Assembly (NCBI GenBank): GCA_026874595.1
Contig: CM049316.1
Span: forward strand, 28,007,339-28,071,338
From: Sipunculus nudus
Taxonomy: Eukaryota > Annelida > Sipuncula > Golfingiida > Sipunculidae
Length of the DNA: 64,000 nt
Direction of reading: 5' to 3'
The translations under genes were made by a program, and so were the position numbers. The notes under the pieces are model-generated. The model made no database searches, was not told the origin of the DNA, and worked only from the letters and a program-made list of their open reading frames with translations. Positions 47,545-59,699 of this stretch are shown piece by piece (position 1 is the first letter of the stretch; the number at the start of each line of letters is the position of its first letter).

Positions 47545-47790
47545 GATCACATCGGGGCACATCGGAATAAATCCTACCAAGAGCTGTTAACATCGGAGTA
47601 TGTCCCCGAAGCTTCCCAGATGTTAACACGGTGTTACCCGATGTTATCCCGATGGCTGCCGATCTCTCCCGATTTTTCCCGATGTAGCCCCGATGTTGCA
47701 ATGATGATTTATCACTTTGAAATTCAAGCCACTCCAACTTTCGGTTATTTGAATTTTTACGTCGTCGGTTCACACTGCGCAGAATCGGAG
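47545..47790. repeat. dispersed ACATCGG/CCGATGT word cluster 2
   Basis: acatcggg-type words on the left and cccgatgt-type words on the right, so the cluster is roughly an imperfect inverted repeat. Same word as at 40975-41245. A weaker echo (acaccaggtaacaccagg) lies at 48127-48170. Confidence 0.65.
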
Positions 47791-48674
47791 TCATAGGCGT
47801 ACGACTCAACTGTTAAGGGTTTGTTTGCTTCAAAACCTGACCCCCACTATGCACCGCGGCTTCTAAAAACACAGATGACTTAGCCTATATGCGGGGAAGA
47901 GGGTAATGTAGCCCGTTCAAATATACGTTGAAATTGTTTCAAGACGAGGTACATAAACAGGTTTGTTTTTGTGGTAAGGACTCCAGGAACAAGTATTTTT
48001 TATAAGCGAAATTTTTATTTTAACAGTTGACAGTTGCGATAAGTAGTCCGGGCCGTCCCACAGTACGTATTAGGAAAAGGTGAGTTTTGAAAAGAAAAGA
48101 CCACTGGCGGAAGGAGGCGTTGGGGTTACACCAGGTAACACCAGGATGACACCGGAACACATCAGGGAAGAAATTGGGACATACACTTCTGTGTAACCTG
48201 GGCGACGGAAGAACATGCCTCACGACAGACATAACCCTATCAACACATATTCCTCCATATATTGAACACATAATTGATTTTTTGAAGTTATACGCCAAAT
48301 AAAAGGATTGTCCTATACATTCTAATTTTCACGGATCATTTTGTGTGTGTTTGTGTGTGTGATTTAACCAAGAAGGTTTAATATAGAAAACCTCCTTGAT
48401 GTAACTAATTGAAGCTCATGCCTCTGTTCCCTCAAATTATTGATTTAGATCAAATTTTATTTTTTTAACACCAAAATGACAGTTTTCTTAGCACATTCTG
48501 TTTTTTTTTCTGACTTTGGAGTTGAGCCAATTTTTTAACTGTAAAAGTGCCCTTCTGGTAAAGATCCTGCATAACATTCAACAGGATATCTTGATTAAGA
48601 CCTCTAAGCAGATTACCTGAGACAACCGAAATCATTTTCGTAATACGATTATCATCATCCACATTCAGCAGAGA

Positions 48675-48688
48675 GCGCCACCTACAGG
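48675..48688 (-). promoter_or_regulatory. CTCF-like motif
   Basis: Minus strand CCTGTAGGTGGCGC matches 13 of 14 positions of CCASYAGRKGGCRC and includes the strong core AGGTGGCGCT. Orientation is opposite to the site at 8616, so the two point towards each other across the teashirt exon. Confidence 0.4.
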
Positions 48689-48796
48689 CAGTAATAATTA
48701 TTAATCAAGTAATCACATGCTCTCAACACAATGTTTCATGGCAAGAGCTGGAGAACTAAACTGTTCGTGTTTGATGTATATAATCATTCATGTCAT

Positions 48797-48831
48797 CACA
48801 CACACACACACACACACACCCTCACACACAC

Positions 48832-48862
<31 letters not shown>

Positions 48863-48863
48863 A

Positions 48864-48923
<60 letters not shown>
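48797..48923. repeat. (CA)n followed by (TA)n microsatellite
   Basis: CA repeats to about 48830, then long interrupted TA runs. Confidence 0.95.
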
Positions 48924-48925
<2 letters not shown>

Positions 48926-49479
48926 GAAATGTTTGGTTGCCGTTCCAGGATCAATATCTAAAAAGTATGGCTGCTATAAGCGGGTAGTGACAATAATGCA
49001 TTGATGTATCTTAAGAACTTTGTCGTATTGGATTTGACAGACTTCACATTACTTACCTATAGTAATGGATATTTTGTTTTGACAATCGGCGATATCATGT
49101 CAAATAATAACGACTATGATGTATGAACATCCGATATATAAGAAAGCGCAAGTTATCGATCACCACATAACGTCTTGAGATGTTACCCAAATCGATGTCC
49201 TTTTTGTTGGACTTCTTCTATTCAGTTTTCCCTGACAAGGAATGCATCATTTGAAACAAAAACGGTGTTACATTTTTACATCTATACGGCATGGTCCCTT
49301 CAACAGCTGCGAAAGATCATGGTTTCAGTTATAAAATTAGTGGCAAGATTTTCGCTGAAATACTATCTCCGAATCCAGATATTAAATTCCAAGGAAATAT
49401 CTTTACCCAAATGATGTTACTAAGCGGTTATATGACGCAATTTCCGGTTTATATTTGCCTGTCGGCAGATCGTTAGCTC

Positions 49480-50140
49480 CCTGTTACAGCGACAACTGAG
49501 TAACGGTAGCTTTTAAAGTTCATCAAGTGGAAAACCTCCCCAGACGTCTAAATTACCTGGACATAACAGGTTGATAAGCCTATATAACATCGTGTTTGAG
49601 ACGCCGTTTATTTCTTCACAAACTGTGGTCGTTAGGCCGTCTGCTCGGGACCGGGCTGTGTCTGGAGCGAGGCTAAATCGTCCTGTTACGCTTGCTGGAA
49701 TAACCCGGGTCGGATAGAACCCAATAGGACTCCTCACCGGTCTTCCATGTGCAAACATTAACGGCGTCATGAGGAATTTAAAGTAAGGGTTCTTTTAATG
49801 CTTGGGAATGGTTCGGCGCGGAGCTACACAAGGATTCGCGCAGAGGGGATCCTTCATTGTGATTTAAGGGATAATTTTGTAAATATTTTCCCATTCCCAT
49901 GCCAAGTACCCGTCGGTACCTGTTCAGCCAATCAGACGCTTTTATTGGGGCTTCGATCTGCTGTCAGACAAACGATTCACAACGAGAAAGATCGAAAAAC
50001 AACACTTTTACTGTATTTTTCATCCAAAGCTGCAGTTTTGAAACATTTGAACTTTGATATCATCGGAACTAATATACCGGAAAAATTTTCCTTAAGCGCA
50101 GCGATATGCGTAAAAAAATACCCATCTTAGAGTTCTTGTC
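49480..50140. promoter_or_regulatory. complex unique CpG-rich block, candidate regulatory region
   Basis: About 650 bp of mixed, non-repetitive sequence, GC-richer than its flanks, with a CCAAT word (about 49928) and several CpGs. The 110-codon + frame (49798-50130) and 85-codon minus frame have no recognisable domain. It could equally be a promoter, an enhancer or an undetected exon. Confidence 0.22.
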
Positions 50141-50379
50141 CCTGGTGCGAATCAACAAAATAAGAATGTCTTAAATTTACCGTAAAATGAGCATGTGCTT
50201 GAACATCCTTGACTGAATTGTGTCATTGCAATTGAGCAACTGTCAGTTATCACCTCATATACATGCCTTTAATTTTAATCCATATATCATAAAAAATTAT
50301 AGACTGTGCACTTGATGTTTACCTTATGGTCGATATGCTGTGCCACTTTCCTTGTTTGTTTAGCTGAAACCACACTTGA

Positions 50380-50680
50380 CAGGCTTTGAACTTATTGCCT
50401 CCGCCCGTTCGTGTGTGCGTGTGTGTTTTCACAACAACAATCACGAAAGGAATCCCATGAAATGTTCAGGGCACCTCGGGAATGGACCAATGAAGAACTT
50501 ATTAGATTTTGTTGTTGGTCCGGCTCATGATCCGGACCGAGAAAGGACTTTCAAGAAATTTCACACAAGTGCAGTCACATATGCCCCATTGAACATGGGG
50601 ATGTGAGCCGAATAAGTGAATGCAAACAGAGGCACACAGGATCGGAGATGAAGGCATACCCTCTTTCGGGAGGCAATTAA
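50380..50680 (-). repeat. interspersed repeat family A, copy 4 (inverted)
   Basis: Reverse-strand match to copies at 1720, 13105 and 35460. A frame across it shares an NHE-n-M-SG-GNGPMKN-type peptide with a frame on copy 3, expected because the DNA is homologous. The repeat abuts the hAT-like element that follows. Confidence 0.7.
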
Positions 50681-51096
50681 GGCTCTAACGATACATTATC
50701 TTATGATACGACACGTGGCTCGATATTTAGCTGCAGATACGATACACGATTCGATACATGTATGATATATCATAATTTAAATTCGAAACCGAACTTTCCC
50801 TTGTACATAGAAATGTAAAACAATTTTTTCACTCATAAAAATATATTTCAAAAACATAGATAAAATCGATTTACGGTTGAGTAGGCATTAGGATACTGTT
50901 CACTTTGTTGCTTACCACTTCAATTATATTTTGACGTCTTACATGGTGCTGAGGGACTATTAACTGTCAGAAGTCACTTCTCATCGGATAATCAAATATC
51001 ATAAACGTATCGATAAAGGGACATGCAACGATACCGGTATGACAATTAAAATTGTATCGCGATGTATCGGTGCCCCGAAGAATCGTTACAGCCCTG
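50681..51096. mobile_element. hAT-like MITE with CGATAC-rich subtermini
   Basis: The left end GGCTCTAACGATAC matches, inverted, the right end ending CGTTACAGCCCTG. Both subtermini contain repeated cgatac/gtatcg words. The form resembles the hAT elements at 32.3 and 34.1 kb. An exact target-site duplication was not found, so the left end may be truncated. Confidence 0.65.
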
Positions 51097-51099
51097 TTA

Positions 51100-51960
51100 A
51101 TAATGCTATTGCAAGAAACCCATAATGCACACAAAATGGACATCATATGCGGACTATTTTTGACAATGTAAGCATTTTTCATTTATTTCGGCCTGTTTTC
51201 ACCGTTTAACTGAATATAAAACTGCTGGCTCTATTTATTACCGTATGGTAATTTATTGTGTACCCCTCTGGCTTCGTTGTAACTAAAATTTACTTATACA
51301 TTCTCCAGGAGTATATGTTACGATTTCTTAATTCACTTTGGCAATAACAGAGCTGGAACCTTGAGACTGGATTAAAAATGTTTGTAGAAACAATGCCACT
51401 ACTGACGTTACATGCCAAAAGTATATGTCCACACTTTTGATGACGTAGCAAAACATAATCTTTATTATATTTTCTTTCTGCTACAATAGTTTTTAATGTA
51501 CATCAAAGGGAAAAATAAGTTCCCAAAACACAGATGAGGAAACAGAGACACGATCTCTTGGCATCCATGTGTTTCTAAATTCGAGCTGGCAGGGGTACGT
51601 ATAAAAATGTGTTAGTGATCACCTGAGTACAAAAGCAAATAAAATATATGTCATTTTTCCCCTAAAGCAAGGATCAATAAGTGCTTCGATCTTACTGAGA
51701 GACAGAAAGAGAGAGAGAAACAGATTCACTGACGTAGGACACGTATTTAAGCTTCCAGATGAAAAAGTCCATTTTAGTAACCATAACGTGAAATGGATGT
51801 CGCTCCTTCATTACACTCATGCATGTTGTCCGGCCAGCCTACCTTTTTTTGACCTATCTCCTTATATTCTATATTCAAAATACTAACCTATTCCAACATT
51901 TCCCTACCTTTATGATGGTTTTGTAACACACATTTTTAAATGCCGTGAATTGCTGTTAAA
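51100..51960. other. no recognised feature
   Basis: AT-rich unique sequence with no frames of interest. Confidence 0.5.
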
Positions 51961-51972
51961 TTGTGTTCTATA

Positions 51973-52176
51973 CAGGGGCGGATCTAGAATTTCGGAAAGT
52001 GGGATGGTCCCATCTAGGAGGGCTAATGAAAAACCTAAAAAAGGTCCCCATGTCCGGAAAAAGGGGTCCAGGCCGCAAAATTTTGCCTGAAACCCTTAGA
52101 ACAGGTTTTTTTTTCGGATGAAAGAGGGGGGAGGGTACGGACCCCCGGGATCCCCCCCCCCCCGGATCCGCTTCTG
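51973..52176. mobile_element. GC-tract MITE family C, copy 3
   Basis: Begins CAGGGGCGGATCTAG and ends GGATCCGCTTCTG. Interior shares aaaaggggtcc, gaaaccctta and poly-C segments with the 19850 copy in inverse orientation. 204 bp, non-coding. Flanking 8-mers are not identical. Confidence 0.7.
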
Positions 52177-52189
52177 GTTTCTGGTTATA

Positions 52190-53660
52190 AACTAAGCAGC
52201 GTATGAAAATCAAATATTTAACATGTTCTGAAAATATCAGTTGTATTTCATATTCCTTCATTAAGAATTAATTGATTAATAATGTTAAGTGTGGTTTCAG
52301 CCCTGCTTTTGTCCTTCTTTTTCTACTTAAGAATTTATTGTCCTACCTTTTTCATCATTCCATTCCTTTTTTTTTGTCCAACCTTTTCATTACGGTGTAC
52401 AAGATAACCTGTTTTTAGAAAACTTTAATAGACGCAAAGATACCTGTTATTCCACTCACAGACACACCTGCTGTCAACTAATGAAATTAAGTGTTCGGTT
52501 CCGTTATATTGACAAAAAGATGTATTTGTTATATCTCAAATAACATAAAGGGAAAAAAAACAACTTACATTTACAGATGAGATATATGTCTCTTGGATGT
52601 ATCTGAAACATTCTTATGAACGCGGGAATGTTGCTTCAAAGGACCCGAACACCATGCATGCATAGACGACTATACTACATGGTGGACTTGTATGGAAAAG
52701 GGCATATTGAGGCATTAAATATGAATTTTGTCTTTGAGGCTCGGCAAGTATCGAACATGTGACCTTCAAGTCGAATCTTTCAGTCCACTGGTTCATCACA
52801 TTACTGTGCCTTTTATAGAGTAAATACGAGCGGACCATCTGATACTCAGGGAGGGCTATTTCTTTCTCTGAAAAGAGGTTTGTTTCGAAAATATGAGCAA
52901 AAAATCTGATTGTTCTTTGACGAAAAAAATCGATTCGTGCCAGTTGCTACCATTATGAATAAAACAATACATAGAGATGTGTGCGTATATAATTAGACTA
53001 AAATCAATTATCCATATTTATGCGAATCATCTGTGTCACAAGTGGAGATTAAGAAAAAATTATTCAAGTGATGTGCGTGTTTGTGTCATGTCGCAGAGGA
53101 TAGCAGTCATGTGATTGAAGAAAGCCTATCGGCATATACAGAGTCATGTCGTACAAGATCTTCCGGGTCGTGTATGCCAAGAATACTTACTGGTTAAGTA
53201 TCCGATGCCAGAAAAACCTCAAAGTCATAGCAGCGGTGAAAGTCTACTAAATGACATCATCCAAGAAACCTACATACCATCATTCTTGCATGAAGGCCTA
53301 TCTAGATTTTTTTCTTTTCAAGAAGTGTCACTGATTCACATCATAAAAGAACGCCAAAAACTCCATTGCCACGCAATCACTATAATTTGTATTTTCCATA
53401 ATTTCAACACTTACTAATAAGGAAGACTGAAATTTCCAATAACGTAAAACCATATTTCTTCAATTGCTTGGACCCCTTTTTGTTAAAGTGGACACGCGGT
53501 TGTTCATATTCATCTATGATATTTGAAGGCAGTCTCAAACAAGAAGATTTTGCTCACTCTAACCATGACAGACTGGAATGAGACCGTGCAGAACGTATCA
53601 AAGCTGAGAGTCATTCAATTAGAAAAAAAATGCAGAGGGATGTGATGTTTAAGAATAAAT
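52190..53660. other. no recognised feature
   Basis: Unique AT-rich sequence. The 100-codon + frame at 53115-53417 has no recognised domain. Confidence 0.45.
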
Positions 53661-53663
53661 GAT

Positions 53664-53738
53664 GTGGAGAAGAAGATGATAAAGAAGAAGAACACGAAGA
53701 AGAAGAAGAAAGAAAGAGAAGAAGAAGGAGGAGGACCT
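53664..53738. repeat. (GAA)n-rich purine tract
   Basis: Interrupted GAA/GGA repeats, all purine on the + strand. Confidence 0.85.
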
Positions 53739-54732
53739 AAGAAAATGGCAGCAAATGACAGAACGTCATCACTGATCGTAGACAAGACTTAAATTATTGT
53801 CCTTAACAGCTTTGTATACTGTGTATGACATTGGCAAAACAATGGTTGTCCTGGGATCATTTGAGACTTGCCCCAAATGCCAGGTGCATCCCGTACTGTC
53901 GGTTTTATAATGCTTTATTTATCAGTACATTGAGAATGTTTGGCCCCTCAGTCAGTTTTATCGCCTTTATCTTTCGGGCCAGACTACCAAACAGATCAGA
54001 AGGTTCTAATGATGCGACGACCGGTCATCTTCAGACAGTCGGCTTGGTCATACATCTAGAGAGAACAAACATTGATGTACATGTTGCACCCAACGGCATA
54101 CATTATCACAACGCCGTGCGTAAAGAAAACCACCATCGCTGGCAAGGGATCTAACAGTAAATTAAAACTGGTCATAAAACTAAAATGCTAACCAAATGCG
54201 CCCCTTGAATCCTCGGTTTGTTTTTCATTAATTAAAATTCTAGCCACGGGTTCCTTGGTTAAGGGACGCTGAGAAAAGGCATCGTCATTGAGAATGTTAG
54301 CATTGGTCTCAAAATGTATTCAAATCAAATTTCACAGATATGATAATGTCATCCAGCTGTCAGGTTTGATGGGGCCCGAGAGAACAACAGCATGATGGCC
54401 GATCTGACGGGCTATGATGATGAAACCTCGGTTTATATTCATCAATGTGGATGGAGCGCAAAAATTCTCTTACATTACATCATGAGATCTGTGCGTTGCA
54501 TGCCAATTGAAGAAGCGCTTCTCGTATCAATTATATCGAATGTTTCATGTTTGAATAGACGCGTTGTCGTTACGCTACTCGGGACGGTAGAGTGAATAAC
54601 AAGCAGGCTGGGTAACAAGGGGAATTCTTCTGCCGTCGCTGTTGAGTTTAAGCCGATCAGACAGCGTGCAGATTGGCGTGATGAGCTCACGTCAATAAGA
54701 CCGACCAAGGGAGCACCACCGCCACGTCACAC

Positions 54733-54753
54733 TCAATGTCGCCCCGACATTGA
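54733..54753. repeat. palindrome with 9-bp arms
   Basis: TCAATGTCG, a CCC spacer, then CGACATTGA: perfect 9-bp arms. The right arm runs into the PBX-MEIS site. Confidence 0.9.
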
Positions 54754-54760
54754 TTGACAG
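54751..54760 (+). promoter_or_regulatory. PBX-MEIS/PREP composite site overlapping an E-box
   Basis: Exact TGATTGACAG, continuing into CAGCTG (54758-54763), an E-box for bHLH factors. Confidence 0.5.
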
Positions 54761-55559
54761 CTGCGACAATGCCCCATTTGACACGGGCCATGTTGCTGTG
54801 TTCACATGACGGAGGTGCTGGGTCTCCAGCCAAATCAATAGATAACAAAGAAGCGGGCACAAAGCCGCTTGTCGTCACAGGGACCGACTGGAGAGCGCCT
54901 TATTTACCGGAAAGAAAGAGGACTCCATGTGGTCAGGTTACTGAGAAAAATAAACATGTCATCGCAGGTACACATGTCGCCTCTCACGAGCGGGAAACCG
55001 GGAATTATTTCTTCTTTAACAGCCCCAAGCGACCCTAGATTACTGGAAATTAATTACTCTTTCTAATGAAATCCATCCTTATCATTTTTTCCTCATCGTT
55101 GCAATCGTGTTCCTCGCGGACTAAAATCAAGCATCGCAAACCCAAACCCAATTTCCGTAATTAACTCATTCGCCCCGTCTCTTCAGTAGTCGCTTCTTTT
55201 GGCCGCTCGTGAGCCCAAAGTATTCCGATTTTTTCCAATGGTTTACAATTTTCCCGCAGGCTGACATTCCTGAGCTGAACTAGAAAATTTGCCACCTACT
55301 GCGTGTTGAATTACTCAATTGATCAGCTTTAATTTGACGTAGGTCAAATAGCCTCCTTGTCGATTTTTGACATGAAATCAGCACCTTGTGTTTGATGACG
55401 TACACCACCAAAACATGTGATCGACCTTATTTATAATTGTTAGTTTAATCGGGTAATTATTATGGAAGAAAATAATTAGAAGCCCATTATTCTTAATGCA
55501 TTTTAATTAACTGTTGTTGTTCAATTATTTAAATTAGCGTGTCATTAAAGCTGGATACA

Positions 55560-56870
55560 TACACGGATCATTCTATTGTCTTTGAGGGTCTTTAAGAAAA
55601 ACTCATGGGAGGCTCGTGTTGATAGCTTTACAGTCAAAAGAATTTTTAATAAATGTTCCTTTTTACACCGTGCAAGAATAACATAAAAAATGAAAAGAAT
55701 CAAATAAGATTCCCTTTCCGGAATAAACATTTTTAAACAATACTTATACACGTCAGAATCCATAATAAACACCTTTAACATATTTAGTCTTGTGTGACTT
55801 AGACTCTGTGTTCTGAAATTAAATCATACACCAGCTTAAATTAAGCACGGACTCGGAAATAATTCCAGACAGGTCGTTTATTGTCATATATTAAATATTT
55901 AAACTGGTAGTCTCCAGTCTTCTGTGGAATGTAAATTAATGTATCCTGTCTGGATCTGTTCTGTCTCATTCACTCATCGTGTCATGTTCGTCGACATCCA
56001 AGCTTTAACTTCAAGCTTAAATTCTGTGATGAAAATCTTTGTAGATATACATATAAGTGGTATGTCAATTAATCAATTATATCGGTGATTGGTCGTTTTC
56101 TTTCATATCGAATAATTCGATTGCATTTTTTGCATAATTAATCACAAACGATTATGTATGCACATCCAAATAAGTCATAATCCCGATAAAATATTCTTAT
56201 TCTGCCATAGATATTTAGAAGACGAGGGCAAACAGCGAACAAAATAAAACTTAACGATGTGCAACAAATGAGTGTCAGCACTTTCAGGGTAATGTGCAAG
56301 TAAGACTGAATTTACTCCGTCAATGATTTAATTATAGTTCTGTACAGCGTATTTCGTAGTGTGTACAATAGTCGAAAAATAATCCATCATCGGTCGTTTT
56401 TATCTTTACATCATCCATTATGATTTCACAACCGATTCTTTCCTCTAATACATATACAAACAAATATACCCTAACCTGAACTAAACTGGTTCGAAATCTG
56501 AAGTGCTTTAAAAAGTCACGGTATCATGGCACCTCAGCTAAGATCAACATACCAAAGGATTTTTTTTTCAGAAACGAGGGCTCTTTTGGTTTTCCTTCCA
56601 GAAATAATTCTTGACTACAGAATAGTGTTAATGTCTGCATGTAATAACTTTCTGATATATAAGCTCTATCCAATGCTCACTGCCACAGGCGCATGTAAAA
56701 ATGTATCTGCATGAGAGAGTCATATAGCAGGAATAAATTTGCCTTTGAACGTCGAAAATGGATAGCATTCTGGACTTCTAGTTCAATCATCTTCTTTGTA
56801 CCGTTCAAGAAACATTTTGTGAAATCCTTGAGCAAAGGAAAATTTTATTCAGTCTATCATAGCTTTCAAC
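55560..56870. other. AT-rich unique sequence, no recognised feature
   Basis: Several homeodomain-type TAATT cores but no repeats or frames that stand out. It may continue the regulatory block to the left. Confidence 0.4.
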
Positions 56871-56940
56871 TACTACTACAACTATCATTATTATTACCTT
56901 TACTACTATACTACTACTGCTGCTACTACTACTACTACTT

Positions 56941-56973
<33 letters not shown>

Positions 56974-56990
56974 ATAATAATAATAATAAT
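56870..56990. repeat. (ACT)n/(AAT)n trinucleotide repeat
   Basis: Interrupted ACT runs followed by ATA/AAT runs. Tyrosine- and serine-run frames on the two strands are artefacts. Confidence 0.95.
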
Positions 56991-57065
56991 TATACTTTCC
57001 AACTAAAAACCGAGTTTTTTTTTGCAGTTCGACGACAAGACATACGTGTTCCTCGCCATTTCGGA

Positions 57066-57069
<4 letters not shown>

Positions 57070-57128
<59 letters not shown>
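57070..57128. repeat. (TA)n microsatellite
   Basis: Followed at 57129-57165 by two imperfect copies of an aggcattcacactata unit. Confidence 0.95.
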
Positions 57129-57131
<3 letters not shown>

Positions 57132-57169
57132 CATTTCACACTATAAGGCATTCCACACTATAAATCATA

Positions 57170-59590
57170 TTGAAAACGAGTATAAGCAATTACAGAAAAT
57201 ATAGATTTTTAAAAAATCTTCTGTTTCTAGATGCTTCCTGTTGCCCTTTGCAGACACATTGTATTAATGAAAGAAATGCTTTATTGTTATATTGCTAATA
57301 TGGAATCCATTGTAGCCGGTAATAGACAAGTGAGTGAAAACACCAACTTTACGAGCACGAGAGCCAGGAGATTATGAATCTGTTCATAAACTATGAGACA
57401 TGCCGAGATGTGTAGGAGGTGACAATTCTAACAGGAGAGAGCGGTATGCAGATGACGTGGTGGGATGGGGATTATGTTTTTAATCAATGTGATGTCCTAA
57501 CAGCGATGCCGTTTGATGGTCCTCTGATTGTAAATTGTATTTCTAATAGTATACTTCCAGTATAGCAATTTCTCGGGGTTTTATTCTCTTTTGTACAGGC
57601 AATGTAATAACAGCATAGATAACAACAGCACGCGACCAGAAAAATGTCAGCACCTACAAAATACATACAATAAAAATGGGTTTTAGACAACAAGTTCTAT
57701 AAGAAAGAGATACGATTAGTGATAAAGAGAATCCACTGTTGATCAATTGCTCTTGATTTAAGTAATCAAACAAGCAACACTTTTCTTTTACAGCAAGAAG
57801 TTATATCAGGGGCAGATAGAGAGTCCTAAAAAAGGGTGAGAGGAGGTGGGTGGGGTGGGGAGTTGGTGGGACTTAACACCTTGGCACCTTAACATAAGTC
57901 TCTCGCGCGCAGACGTGGGGAAGGTCACGGTGCATGGCGTAGAATCTGGTGCAAAGTGTACTTATTAGGCATACATTGTTCTATTTCCAAAAAAAAAAAC
58001 ATGGTAAAAGAGGATCGACTCTTTAAGTTCCTCGGATGAACTGATTACACCTCATGCCTAATTGTACTTGAGAAAAACAACAGGTGGTTCATTTACCATG
58101 ACGCTCAGTTGAATTTGGAACTAGAAAGAGATTGTGTCAGGCAAACAAAGTCAAGCACCCAAACAAATCGATGTCTTCTTTCCTGATTATCTTTCCATAT
58201 ACGGTCCCTTCTACCCGTGAGTGTCGCATAAAACTTTGATGCTAGGTCATGGTTCATCCTGTCTTGATAACATAGTCTTTTATTTGTTTAATCCTTTTCA
58301 TTCTAGGTCTACCCGGTCTGTTTTTCTTCAATGGCCGTGTTGTCCTTCATACTTTTCACGTGTCCGAAGTTCATTTTGTAGTATAACGTGTTCAATTGCT
58401 ATTGTGTCACTCTGACTCTTTGGTTTCTTATTTTGTTACGTCTTGTTTGATTGATAGAAATGTTCGATGCATGAATACTTCTCTCTTATTATAGGCCGTG
58501 AATGCCTTCAATAGGACACAAAATAATATGTCATGGTATAATGAGAATTAGTTTTACCCCTTTATATAGCTGTTATCCATTTATACAGACAGGAAACGTA
58601 AGGGAAGTAGAGGGGATCAAACATGATTGGATCGATTTCGTACGGAAAAATTATACGTATCGAGATGAGACAGTACAGGGATAATAAGTATACGGATATT
58701 ATATGAACACCTGCCAAGTACATTCACAATGTAATGATTACATTTTATAGTTCACTCAGAAAGAAGTGATTGTAGTGAAAATGAAGTGGACTTCAGATGT
58801 GAAGGCCCGGTTTTCAAACGAAATCATACATGTACATGAGGTAGGAAAACAATATGACCATTTGTCTATTGTTAAATGAAAATAAACAAAAATAATAAAC
58901 GCAAATGAAAAATACACTGGTGGGAGAAATGCTGGATTTCAGAAATGAGATCTAAGAGTAAAACATCAGTCAGACCTACTATGACTTTCTTAAGAATATC
59001 AAAAGAAAATAGGCACATGCAGAGATAAATCTGGTGTTAAGTTACAACATCACAGTCATAAAGCGTAATCACCACTTGTGCTATATATTAACAATTTTTT
59101 ATATATAAAATGTTTAATTAAAAAAAGGTGAATTCAATTCGGGAAATGAAAATAGTAATGGACTTCGAAAATGAAGATCCAAGTATGAGAAATTTATATG
59201 TATACCTCTAAACAGAAACTGCCTCAAGACCTTTTTTCCGTAGCAATTATTATGATATAATAAGAAGTCCATTAAAAATTAAGGGTTGACGGGTCTATAT
59301 ATTAGCACTTGTTTATAGTGCACGGGTGTTTCTGCCGTCGTCCCTAAGGGTGACAATAATCAGCAACCTCAGGCAATACTCCAGACCGTAAAGAAAACCA
59401 TGTAAAACATCTTGTAAAAAACTCATCAACATAAACTGGTAATGTCTGAATGTATTTCTTATTCTTTGTAAATATCTCATACCAAACCTGCAAAACATGA
59501 AATTTAACACCTTATTCATCATCACAATGAAATGTCACTTTCCATCACCTTTCTCACTTATTTTTAAAGATTTCTTGGGGTAATATTGTA
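57170..59590. other. no recognised feature
   Basis: AT-rich unique sequence. At about 57808 a CAGGGGCAGATAGAG segment resembles a family C end. Confidence 0.45.
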
Positions 59591-59599
59591 TATGCTGCC

Positions 59600-59690
59600 T
59601 CTAATTCTTTATCTAAGTGTGTACATCTGCTTTGAGTCCTGTGTCAACCCCTTGACCACAGAAGACAGTTACCTTTTCCAGCAGTTGACA
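59600..59690 (-). mobile_element. truncated SINE, family B copy 3
   Basis: ctttgagtcctgtgtcaaccccttgaccacagaag-cagt matches the tRNA-like head end of the copies at 17175 and 38640, in the same (minus) orientation. The body is missing. Confidence 0.5.
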
Positions 59691-59699
59691 TCGGCAACT

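Larger units (their letters stand above)
54240..55560. promoter_or_regulatory. strongest candidate distal enhancer cluster
   Basis: About 1.3 kb without microsatellites or recognised transposons. The left half (54.36-55.0 kb) is CpG-containing and GC-richer. It holds an exact PBX-MEIS decamer overlapping an E-box and a 9-bp-arm palindrome. The right half (55.08-55.56 kb) is rich in homeodomain-type cores (taattaac, taattatt, aataatta, aattaac). No frame looks coding. This texture is typical of conserved noncoding elements around developmental regulators, but conservation is not shown here. Confidence 0.35.

Noticed and set aside
49798-50130. 110-codon + frame as a small gene
   Set aside because: No recognisable domain, splice context or codon signal; kept only as part of a candidate regulatory block.
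35479-50606. Two frames sharing a GNGPMKN-type peptide as a gene family
   Set aside because: They lie on copies of the same interspersed repeat, so the similarity is at the DNA level and other copies are frame-broken.
56711-57002. Tyrosine-run and serine-run frames
   Set aside because: Translations of the ACT/AAT trinucleotide repeat on either strand.
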